Shown: positions 51,322 to 59,977 of the stretch, in pieces | Position numbering within the stretch: position 1 is the first letter of the stretch | Layout: every line of letters begins with the position of its first letter | Source of the DNA: Neocallimastix lanati (nom. inval.) | Lineage: Eukaryota > Neocallimastigomycota > Neocallimastigomycetes > Neocallimastigales > Neocallimastigaceae | DNA length: 60,283 nt | NCBI GenBank assembly: GCA_016946835.1 | Contig: JACVTC010000036.1 | Coordinates: 1,350,001 to 1,410,283 of the forward strand | Direction: 5' to 3' | Translations under genes and position numbers: made by a program | Notes under the pieces: model-generated | Told to the model about the DNA's origin: nothing | Database searches by the model: none | What the model saw: the letters and a program-made list of their open reading frames with translations, nothing else

Positions 51322-51769
51322 CATAAACATAGACTTGCACATATGGGTACCCATCTCCCATATGGCCATACAGTTATTAATTAACTGTAAGGTGATGAGT
51401 TATTGGCATACTGTATCAGCTTCGCCGCTCTCAATCGTCGTTACACACTGCCCGGAGATGCATTCCTAACGTTCCTACATATATCTCTAATGACCACGAG
51501 CATCAGAACGGAACCATTAACTCCTCCCTAGTGGGTGTAATCATTGGCGATTGGAAATTTTACAATCATCAAGGTCTATGCTTCAATTCAAAGCGTAGTA
51601 TCAGGGTTGGGTGAAATAATCATCTGAGGGAAAGCCTTATGGACATCACGTGTGGTCTCATGATATCCCAGGATAGAAACCTCATCCGATTATTTGGTGC
51701 CATGCCGAGGATTCGAACCCCGCCCTCTACAGTGACCTGTATCGTCCTAACCGACTGGACCAACATGGC
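51322..51769 (-). mobile_element. tRNA-derived SINE inside the 5' LTR
   Basis: A 448-bp minus-strand insertion, absent from the 3' LTR, with 16-bp target duplications TTATTTTTTTTCAAAA (51306-51321, 51770-51785). The 5' head (51699-51769) folds like a tRNA: acceptor GCCATGT/GCATGGC, D stem GTCC/GGAC and T arm CGGGG-TTCGAAT-CCTCG. A box TGGTCCAGTCGG (51751-51762) and B box GGTTCGAATCC (51709-51719) fit the Pol III consensus. The anticodon arm is degenerate with GTCA at its tip, perhaps from tRNA-Asp. A tRNA-unrelated body of about 370 bp follows; its 3' part is related to the retroposon at 28005-28160. It should be mobilised by a LINE in trans. Confidence 0.92.
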
Positions 51770-51892
51770 TTATTTTTTTTCAAAAAGTATAAATAAGTGA
51801 AGTTTTTCAATAATTAAAATGTAGACAGAAAAATATTGAAAATAAATAATTAAATAAAAAATCTAATAAAACCCAAACCATAACATAATTTA

Positions 51893-51910
51893 TGGTGGAG
51901 ATATCGGGGA
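51893..51910 (+). promoter_or_regulatory. Primer-binding site, tRNA-Ala(UGC)
   Basis: TGGTGGAGATATCGGGGA, 18/18 complementary to the 3' end of the tRNA-Ala at 37001-37072 with CCA. It begins 7 nt after the 5' LTR. Confidence 0.95.
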
Positions 51911-52798
51911 ATATTAGAAAAATAAAATTTAATATTATTTATTAATTAAATTATTTAACAAAGCCTTGGATATAGATTTCCGGGCTAAGTTTAACCTACA
52001 TAGTAATTGGGCTAGTAGGCTCTGGACTGCTGTATTTTATATTGAATACAGTAGCCGTGGTACCCGCGTGGCATGACGCCGTGAAGAGGCAAGCTGCACG
52101 TCAGACAGGGTATACTATCAGATTATCCATAAGTTTTGTTAAATAATAATAATTAATAATTTAATATTAATATTAATAATAATAAAAGTTATCATAAAAA
52201 AAAAAAAAAAAAAAAAAAAAAACTTTGGAAAACTTTAGTTTTTGTAGTAACTTTATTTAATTATAGATTATAGATAAAAAATAATAATAAAAAAAAATAA
52301 TAAAAAGTTAACAAATTTACGAAGTTAATATTCGAGTAAGACAGTGTTAGCTTGCAGGATATTAATTTCATAAACTCTTATTTACAATTTTGCAAGGTTT
52401 TGTAGATTGTAAACGCGAGTATCTCAAGGAACAAATCCTTGACAATTAGGCAAATACGCCCTAGAACTATAAAACCTTCACGCTGAAGGCAACTACACAC
52501 TTCAACAGGTGATAGTTTGTTCACTCGCGCAGAAAATAAGAGGTGAGTCAGGTTCGATCCCTGATAAAACCCTGGTCATTCTTGCGAAGTGACGTTAAAA
52601 TATATAGTTTTTTTTTTATTTTTATTTTAGGCTTTTATAAATTTGTTCGCCTATTATTATTATTATTATTTTTTTTTTTTGCAATAAAATAAAAATATAT
52701 ATATTTTTTTTTTCCTTTTATTAAAATAATAAATATTTCATTAATAAATTTTTTTTTTAATAAATAATAAATTAAATTTTTCTTTAGTGTAGAACAAA

Positions 52799-52851
<53 letters not shown>

Positions 52852-54116
52852 TTTTAATTAATGATAAATATTAAAATAATAAGCAAATTTTTTTTTTTGT
52901 AGTACAAATTTTTAATTTTTTTTAAATAAGAATAAATTTTATAAATAAAATTTTTTTTATTAATAATTCTAAATAATAAATTGTAATTTTTTTTATGTTT
53001 ATCCGTTTATTTTTTTTTTTAATATATACATGTACAATATATATATATATAGAATATATAAAATTAGATTATTATTATTATTTTTCAAATAAGTGTATTA
53101 TTTTTATGATTTTATATAATTAAATTTTTTTTTTTTATTGAAATTTTCATAATTGAAATTTTTTTTTTTTTTTGTGTGTGTTAAATTTTCTATTATTCGT
53201 TATATAATTAATTAAATTTTAATTAAAAAGAAAAATATAAATAAGCTGTCTTACAACTCTCTACGCGGGATAGTTGAACACCCACACATAATACTTTATT
53301 GTTTTGATCTTGTTGATACTGGGAAGGATACGTTATTATCTTCTTTATTACTAACAATAAGTTAGCCAAATTAAAAAGAATTTAATATTGCTACCTTCTT
53401 TTTATTAAGTTTCTTAATAATTAACAATCGACATTATCAACTTATCAATAAAGAGCTAAGGGGACTTATTGTAAGAAGGGTTAACAAGCTATATATTTGA
53501 TGGTTCAACACTATATAGTTTGGCTTGTATTTTAACTTTTTATTTAATATTTCATTAAATGTTATAACAAAGAATTAATAGAATAATAAATATATACAAA
53601 AAAGAAATAAAAATAAAAATAAATATATATTATTATTATTATTTAAGTATTTATACAATTTGTTTTATGTTATATTAATTATTTTAATAAAGGAAATAAA
53701 TATATTAAATAAAATTAAATAAAGAAGTTATTACTACAAATAAATAAAAAAAAAATTAAGATATACATATTCTGTGTATTAATGCTTAAGAGAATATAAT
53801 AAATATTAAAATTCATAATAAAAAGCTTCAGATTTTCAAATTGCGTTTTTGAGTCTGAATTAATTTTTTTTTTTGTTTCAGATTTTCGGAGGGTGTTTTC
53901 GAGTCTGAATTAATTCATTAGATTTTCAGAGAGAGATTCTGAGTCTGAATTATTATTGGAATAAAGAATTGGATTGTCAGAGGGTTTTCTGAGTCCATAA
54001 TTATATTATTATAAAACAAAGATAAATTTATTTTTTTTGTTATTAAATATATTTTTAAAGTAAACATAATTTTTAAATTGGATATCATAGCATTAATACC
54101 ATTTTTAAATTTTCAA
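51911..54116 (+). other. Long 5' leader of element E1 with structured GC-rich islands
   Basis: A 2.2-kb untranslated region, unusually long. It holds three islands of ordinary base composition in AT-rich DNA. The first is 51960-52135, with a 10-bp hairpin at 52027-52054 and outer complementary arms ATTATTTAACAAA / TTTTGTTAAATAAT. The second is 52320-52595, with inverted CGCGAGT/ACTCGCG and a T-arm-like TCAGG-TTCGATC-CCTGA at about 52550. The third is 53245-53530. A poly-A run (about 52197-52221) follows the first island. These may be packaging or IRES-like RNA domains or old insertions. Confidence 0.5.
53826..54003 (+). repeat. Four imperfect hairpin repeats immediately before gag
   Basis: Units of the form TTCAGATTTTC-(about 12-15 nt)-GAGTCTGAATTA start near 53826, 53874, 53919 and 53968. 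TCAGA and TCTGA are inverted in each, making a short stem-loop; loop sequences differ between units. They end about 110 nt before the gag ATG. Confidence 0.75.
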
Positions 54117-55010
54117 ATGGCTGAAAATAAAATCAATTTTAAAGAATTAAAAAAGGAATTAAAAGATATCGAGAAAATTTCAAAGGAAAATCTCGATATC
54201 AAATCTTGGGAATCAGAAATCCGATTATGGATAAAACTTGAGGAAGTTACTGATCCCAAAAAGATTTTTACCGCCTGCTTACTCACGTCTACTGGAGAGC
54301 CTCGCGAAGTTATCCAGGATTTAATTGAAAGTTACAGTACCGATTCTGAATCAGAAAGTGAGGACGAAGAAGAAGAAGAATCTGATTCAGAAGAAAAGAA
54401 AAAAGATGAATATCCTTCCTTAAAGGAAATTGTAGAAGCACTAGAAACTTTTTATGGTCTTAAAGAAGACCAGAATATGTTACTTCGTGAGCTCCGTGCC
54501 TTAAGAATTAAAAGAAATGAGCGAGTAAAAGACTTTAATACTCGTTTCCGATCCATATATTTGAAATTAGATAAGAAAAGAAAGAAGCGAGTCAGTGTTC
54601 TCGATTATATTGATGCTCTTAGGAACAATGAAGAAGCTTGGAAAAGGGTCTCCCTTAAGGATGACATTTCTTTAAATCGGGCGTTTGACATTGCCGAAAA
54701 AGTTGATAGAGTAATGAATTTGAGACCCTCAAAAGAGTACTCAACTGAAATTGTCAACCCAAGAATAAATATCAGGAATAATTATCAAAACAACAGAAAA
54801 GTAGTAAGGGAGAATTATGAAGTTAGAACCCCAAAAAGAAATAAAGATTACGATTTGGAGGACTTAACAAAAAAAATGAAAAATCTTACCATTAAAGCCT
54901 GTTTTTATTGTAGCGATCCAGGACATTTGCAGTATAATTGTCCTAAGTTAAATGCAATTATTCAAGAAAATAAGAAACGGTTATATAGTGGAAAATCTTT
55001 AAACCACTAA
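54117..55010 (+). CDS. Gag of element E1
   Basis: A 297-residue structural protein. The start is ATG 54117 (MAENKINFKELKKELKD); upstream in-frame codons lack another ATG. The N-terminal half has an acidic tract (about residues 76-97, ESESEDEEEEESDSEE), followed by a helical capsid-like region (LREL-RALRIKRNERV-DFNTRF). A zinc knuckle CFYCSDPGHLQYNC (CX2CX4HX4C) lies near residues 262-275 and binds genomic RNA. The stop TAA at 55008-55010 lies just after a T TTA AAC slippery site, so a fraction of ribosomes should read on in the -1 frame. Confidence 0.9.
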   Translation: MAENKINFKELKKELKDIEKISKENLDIKSWESEIRLWIKLEEVTDPKKIFTACLLTSTGEPREVIQDLIESYSTDSESESEDEEEEESDSEEKKKDEYPSLKEIVEALETFYGLKEDQNMLLRELRALRIKRNERVKDFNTRFRSIYLKLDKKRKKRVSVLDYIDALRNNEEAWKRVSLKDDISLNRAFDIAEKVDRVMNLRPSKEYSTEIVNPRINIRNNYQNNRKVVRENYEVRTPKRNKDYDLEDLTKKMKNLTIKACFYCSDPGHLQYNCPKLNAIIQENKKRLYSGKSLNH

Positions 55011-55030
55011 AAGGGAGAGGAAGCACTCCC
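54998..55030 (+). promoter_or_regulatory. Programmed -1 ribosomal frameshift signal
   Basis: Heptamer T TTA AAC (54998-55004) lies in the gag frame with TTA and AAC as its codons, two codons before the Gag stop. After an 8-nt spacer comes the stem GGGAG (55013-55017) / CTCCC (55026-55030), extendable by one A-T pair. The -1 frame is open from 54989 to 55555. All three classical parts are present with normal spacing. Confidence 0.85.
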
Positions 55031-55555
55031 TATAAAAATAAAATAGCTTCATTACAATACAAATCCATTCCTATTAGTACAAATGATTATAATAAGGAAG
55101 AAAAAGAAGATGCTTCCTATACTAATGAAACTCACAAAGAATCCGATAATGAGAATGATGTAGAATTTATAGTTAGTGCGACAAAAAGGAAGTTGACGAC
55201 TAACGATGAAACTAGTGAAAATAATGAAAAGAGACAACGTAAAAGTCTCAAAGATAATCCTACCCCTATAACAACTCCTGCAATAAGAAAGATAAAAGAG
55301 AAAGAAATAGAAAATAGAATAATTGTTAAAAATAAAAATCAACTACATCCTTCGATAATGGCGCAGCCTAATATAAATATTGAGAAAGCCAAAGAAAAAC
55401 AAATTCGAAATAAAGAAAGAGCTAACTTTGGAAATAACAAGGGAAAAGGGAAGGAAAGGGAGGATAATATTACTATAAGAGAAAAGCAAAGTCCGGATTC
55501 TTCAAAACAAAGAAATAGCATCAGTACACTAGTGATAAAATGCATCAACGATTAA
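55005..55555 (+). CDS. Middle frame of element E1, expressed by -1 frameshift from gag
   Basis: Open in the -1 frame relative to gag from 54989 to the TAA at 55553-55555, about 183 codons after the shift. The peptide is very rich in Lys, Glu and Asn (for example KRQRKSLKDN, REKQSPDSSK) and carries no recognised domain; it probably forms a disordered linker between nucleocapsid and protease. It has no ATG at its beginning, consistent with frameshift expression. Its 3' end overlaps the ATG of pol (55540) by 16 nt in yet another -1 frame. Confidence 0.7.
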
Positions 55556-58500
55556 ATAAATTAATTGATAATGAAAAAGATAAAATTATTAAAACAAAAC
55601 AAATCAATGAAATGGAAGTTATTGAAGTTCCTGAAAAGCTTAATGACGAAGGTCATGAGAATATTACATTACAGAAGCTCATAGATTTTCAAGAGCCTAA
55701 AGAAAAAGCAACAATTAGTAGAACGCTTAGGAACATCAAGATGTGTAAGGATCAGGAAGAATATGATGTTTTACAAGATTTGAATGAAACCAAGTGTAAT
55801 ATTAGTTTCGGTCAGCTCCTCAATGTTTCTCCAAAAGTCAGAAGTCAAGTAAGTCAAGGATTAAAATTAGAAAAGCCTGAAAAGAAAATAATAGGTGCAT
55901 TAAACAATACTATTGCTGCTGCTACTTTGGTAAATAATATTGATCACTCTTATATTAGCAAAAGTAAGGAAACCTCAGAAGAAGATATTGCCATGGTTGA
56001 TGTAACAGTAGATGAAATTCCTGGTAAAGCACTAATTGATTCTTGTAGCAATCTCAATGTTATCACAAAAAAATTTTATGAGAAATTACCTGGAAATTAT
56101 GAAGAAGTAGGTATTAGTCGTGGAAGGATACGTTTAGCGACTAAGAATGATGAGTATTCGGAAGGAATCATTGTACGAATACCTGTTAAGATTAATGATT
56201 ATAAAATGATAGTAGATTTTCGTATAATTGATGATGATAACCCATTTTATGATTTGTTGATTAATTTTCAAACTCAAGTAGAACACAATCTTTTTATCCA
56301 TCCTATAAGATATAGTTTATGTCAATTTAATTCTCAAGGACTAATCGACGTTATAGCTCCTATTAATAATAATTCCCAAGAAGAAGAAAAATTAGTATGT
56401 ATAGTAAGGAAAATACTTGAAGATGAAGACACAACTAATGAATTAAAGAAACTTGAAGGTCTATCTCCGCAAGAGTATATCCATGATGAAAAATTTTTAG
56501 CAAGTCTTTGTAAAGATTATAAAGATGTAATAGTAAAATTACTTGAAGAAAACTTGGACATTATAGCGACATCTTCTGAAGAATTAACACCGTCAGACTT
56601 GGCCCGTCATAAAATTAACTTGAAAGCGAACGCAAAACCTGTTAAACAAAGATGTTACAGAGTAACCAAATTTAAATCGGATATTATTAAAGAAGAACTA
56701 ATTAAACTTATTAAGAAAAAGCTAGTTGTACCATCTTATTCAGAATGGTCTTCACCTGTTGTTGTGGTCCCAAAGGCTAATGGAAAATGGAGATTGTGTG
56801 TGGACTACCGCAAGGTGAATGATCTAACCGAAAAAGACTCTTATGCCCTTCAATATATTGACGAGATATTTGACAGTCTAGATGGTGCCAAAATCTTTAC
56901 TACTATGGATCTATACTCAGGTTACCATCAAATCCTAATGGACGAAGAAAGTGTTGAAATAACCAGTTTTACAACCAAATTTGGCAACTACCAATTCAAA
57001 GTTATGCCTTTCGGATTAACTGGAGCTCCGGCTACCTTCCAACGGGAAATGAATAGAATTTTATTTCCTTTAATCGGAAAATGTGTTTTCAACTTTATTG
57101 ATGATATACTTATATATTCAAAAACTGTCGAAGAACATATCCAACACATAAAGCAGGTATTAGCAATCTTCAAGGAACATAAATTAAAAATTAATATTGA
57201 AAAATGTCACTTTATGCAAACGGAAGTTGAAGTTCTTGGTCACAAGATTTCTACTAAGGGTCTTAGTCCTCAAAATAGTAAAATTGAAGCAATTAAAGCC
57301 TGGAAAGAACCCACGAATATACATGAGTTAAGATCATTCTTAGGTGCTGTAGGATATTATAGGAACTTTATAAATGAATATGCTCAAACCTCAGCTCCTC
57401 TTTGTAAGCTATTAAGAAAAGGCGTAAAATATAAATGGAATAATGAACAAAAACAAAGTTTTACCAAATTAAAAGAAAAATTAATTAATGCTCCTATTTT
57501 AAAATATCCTGATTTTTCCAAAGAATTCATTATTCGAACAGATGCATCATATGAAGGTATTGGTGGAGTTTTATTGCAGAAAGACGAATCGGAAATAGAA
57601 CACCCGATTCATTTCATTAGCCGTAGCTTAACCAAAGCAGAAAAGAATTATGGAATAACCGATTTGGAAGGAACGGCTTTATATTATTGTATTACTAAAT
57701 TAAAACCTTATATTATGGGAAGCCCCTTTAGAACCATAGTTTTTACAGATCACAAACCTCTACTAGGTTTATTTAATAATAAGGAACCGAATAATGCACG
57801 ACAAACAAGATGGTGTTTGACTGCAAGTATGCTAAAAGTGGATATTCGCTATGAGCAAGGTAAAAAGAATGTAGTAGCCGACGCTTTATCTAGAATGAAG
57901 AACGATAAAGAACAAAAGGTATTAGCTATAAAAACGAATAAAGATGATGAAAATGATTCACTTTCTAAAGTAATTAAAGAATTTATTGAAGAAAAATTTA
58001 CAAAGATTGATGGTATAGATTATTTTATAGATGGAAATAATTATAGAAAACTTGTTACCGAAACAAATGAAAAACTAAAATTAATTCTCGAAGCACATCA
58101 TGTTGGCCATGAAGGTTATTATAAAACATATCAAAGACTTAGAAAAAGTTACTACTGGAATGATATGGTCAACGATATAAAACGGATAATTTCAAAATGC
58201 GAAAAATGTCAGTTAAATCGCCCTCAGCCATATCCAGAACCAACCGAAAACATTCCAACAGAAGTTGAAGGCCCTTTTACTCATCTTGGACTTGATATTA
58301 TTGGTCCCTTAATAAAGACTGGTAATAAAAACCAATATATCATTGTTGCGGTGGATTATTTCACAAAGTGGGTGGAGGCTGAACCTACTGAGAATATTAT
58401 ATCTAAGGACATCATTAAGTTTTTAATAAATGTTTTCGCTAGACATGGAGTTCCTCAAGTCATTACAACGGATAATGGCGTTCAATTCACATCGGATATG

Positions 58501-59115
58501 ACTAAAATATTCCTGGACTTATATGATGTTTACGTAAAATTTACCACTACCTATCACCCAGAAAGTAATGGATTGGTTGAAAATAGGAATAAAGAAATTA
58601 GTAAATTATTGAGATTACTTGGTGAAGAAAATAAAGACTGGGATGAAGTATTACCTTCAGCCTTGTGGGCCCTTAGAACTACAAAGAATTCTGTAACCAA
58701 ACATTCTAGCTTCGAATTAGTTTATGGTCGTGAGGATCAACAGCCTTTCGACATTGCTGCTAGACCTACACAAGGAGTGAATAAATCTTCAGATGAAATT
58801 CTTTTAGAAAAATTTATCTCACATTATAGGTGGACCATGGAAGCAGCTGAAAATGTAAAGAACGCAAGTAAATATTGGGCCAATCGAAGGGAAGAAAAAA
58901 ATAGCATGAAAAATTCCAAAAACATAAGAATCGGTGATTTAGTTCTTGTTCGAAATTTTAGTCGTTCTAAATTAGAACCTTATTTTGTCGGTCTTTTAAA
59001 AGTAATAAAAAAACAATATAATACCGTAACACTTGCGGACCCAAATACTATGATTCAAATGAATCGTAATGTTCATTTGAAAAATATAGTAAAGTATAAC
59101 TCAGCTATAGATTAG
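55540..59115 (+). CDS. Ty3/gypsy Pol polyprotein of element E1 (PR-RT-RNase H-integrase)
   Basis: 1191 residues from ATG 55540; the frame is open from 55519. In order: an N-terminal segment with ISFGQLLNVSPKVRSQVSQ typical of fungal gypsy elements; retropepsin-like block GKALIDSCSN (Asp near residue 167); RT with DLYSGYHQ and FIDD (about 520); RNase H RTDASYEGIGG (about 667) with FTDHKPL; integrase HX3H-X29-CX2C (about 853-890), DD35E core (LDIIGPL about 919, TTDNGVQF about 979, SNGLVE about 1015), and a GPY/F-like tail in which FVGLLKVI replaces FVGPLKVI. No internal stop. It overlaps the middle frame by 16 nt. Expression could be a second -1 shift, although no standard heptamer is seen, or reinitiation at this ATG. 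The protease motif has Cys where Gly is usual (DSC, not DSG/DTG). Confidence 0.92.
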   Translation: MHQRLNKLIDNEKDKIIKTKQINEMEVIEVPEKLNDEGHENITLQKLIDFQEPKEKATISRTLRNIKMCKDQEEYDVLQDLNETKCNISFGQLLNVSPKVRSQVSQGLKLEKPEKKIIGALNNTIAAATLVNNIDHSYISKSKETSEEDIAMVDVTVDEIPGKALIDSCSNLNVITKKFYEKLPGNYEEVGISRGRIRLATKNDEYSEGIIVRIPVKINDYKMIVDFRIIDDDNPFYDLLINFQTQVEHNLFIHPIRYSLCQFNSQGLIDVIAPINNNSQEEEKLVCIVRKILEDEDTTNELKKLEGLSPQEYIHDEKFLASLCKDYKDVIVKLLEENLDIIATSSEELTPSDLARHKINLKANAKPVKQRCYRVTKFKSDIIKEELIKLIKKKLVVPSYSEWSSPVVVVPKANGKWRLCVDYRKVNDLTEKDSYALQYIDEIFDSLDGAKIFTTMDLYSGYHQILMDEESVEITSFTTKFGNYQFKVMPFGLTGAPATFQREMNRILFPLIGKCVFNFIDDILIYSKTVEEHIQHIKQVLAIFKEHKLKINIEKCHFMQTEVEVLGHKISTKGLSPQNSKIEAIKAWKEPTNIHELRSFLGAVGYYRNFINEYAQTSAPLCKLLRKGVKYKWNNEQKQSFTKLKEKLINAPILKYPDFSKEFIIRTDASYEGIGGVLLQKDESEIEHPIHFISRSLTKAEKNYGITDLEGTALYYCITKLKPYIMGSPFRTIVFTDHKPLLGLFNNKEPNNARQTRWCLTASMLKVDIRYEQGKKNVVADALSRMKNDKEQKVLAIKTNKDDENDSLSKVIKEFIEEKFTKIDGIDYFIDGNNYRKLVTETNEKLKLILEAHHVGHEGYYKTYQRLRKSYYWNDMVNDIKRIISKCEKCQLNRPQPYPEPTENIPTEVEGPFTHLGLDIIGPLIKTGNKNQYIIVAVDYFTKWVEAEPTENIISKDIIKFLINVFARHGVPQVITTDNGVQFTSDMTKIFLDLYDVYVKFTTTYHPESNGLVENRNKEISKLLRLLGEENKDWDEVLPSALWALRTTKNSVTKHSSFELVYGREDQQPFDIAARPTQGVNKSSDEILLEKFISHYRWTMEAAENVKNASKYWANRREEKNSMKNSKNIRIGDLVLVRNFSRSKLEPYFVGLLKVIKKQYNTVTLADPNTMIQMNRNVHLKNIVKYNSAID

Positions 59116-59138
59116 CTTGAGTCTTAGTGGGGGCATCT

Positions 59139-59975
59139 TGGTAAAGAACGAACATATAATGGATTATTAATTAGAATTTCAACTTACTTTAGAATCCATT
59201 ATATTATTCTTTACTTAATATTACTTTACTATATTTTCTATACTAAAATATTTTCTAAATATATTTTTTTTTATATTTTTATTAAAAGTTTCTAAAATAT
59301 TATCAATAATTTTATATTTTTATTATTAATATCAATATCTATAATTTAACCTTAAATTTTATTATTTTATTAAAGTGTTTATTATCAATATTAATATTTT
59401 ATTTTTATTTTCAAATATATTATTATATTATTATTATATTGTATCAATATTAAACTTGTATTCTTTTTAGTATTTTATTTTATTTTTGAATTGATTATTT
59501 TATATTTTTATTCCCCACAAATAAAATCAAATCTTAATTGATTAATAATAAATATTAAATATATTATAGTTTTAAAATTTATTTTATATAAAATATAAGA
59601 ATATTATATTAACATTCTTGATTAAAATAACTTTATTTTTCTGTAAAATCTTTTTAAATTTTGTTTGTTACTTTTCGTATATATTAAATAATTTAGTTTT
59701 AGTATATGAAAAATAATATAAAATTATGTAAACAAAATTTATTAAAATAAAAATACTTATGAATTAGTTAATTTAAATTAATATAAAATTTTAAGTAATT
59801 AGTAATAGTAAATATTTTTTTTTAAATATGATAATAAAATGTAGAAAGGCTTTACATATTTATTTTTTTTCAAAAAGTATAAATAAGTGAAGTTTTTCAA
59901 TAATTAAAATGTAGACAGAAAAATATTGAAAATAAATAATTAAATAAAAAATTTAATAAAACCCGAACCATAACA
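59139..59975 (+). repeat. 3' LTR of element E1
   Basis: 837 bp, starting right after the polypurine tract. It begins with a hairpin (GTAAAGAA..ATATAATGGATT paired with AATCCATTATAT..TTCTTTAC) and ends CCATAACA, then TGTG. It lacks the SINE present in the 5' LTR and so shows the empty site. Confidence 0.93.
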
Positions 59976-59977
59976 TG

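Larger units (their letters stand above)
50585..59975 (+). mobile_element. Apparently complete Ty3/gypsy LTR retrotransposon (element E1)
   Basis: 5' LTR 50585-51885 (837 bp plus a 464-bp SINE insertion) and 3' LTR 59139-59975 (837 bp) are nearly identical; I noticed two differences (CTAATAAAACCCAAACC against TTAATAAAACCCGAACC). Ends are TGGTAAAG...CATAACA, and TGTG duplications flank both sides. PBS 51893-51910, leader 51911-54116, gag, -1 frameshift site, middle ORF, pol and polypurine tract 59127-59138 (GTGGGGGCATCT) follow in order. All enzymatic motifs are present, so it could be mobile. Confidence 0.93.

Noticed and set aside
52480-52580. tRNA-like T arm and B-box-like GGTTCGATCCC in the E1 leader
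   Set aside because: No matching acceptor, D arm or correctly spaced A box could be found, so I do not call a tRNA or SINE there.
55052-55548. Two minus-strand frames antisense to the middle ORF of E1
   Set aside because: Shadows of the Lys/Glu-rich plus-strand coding sequence.
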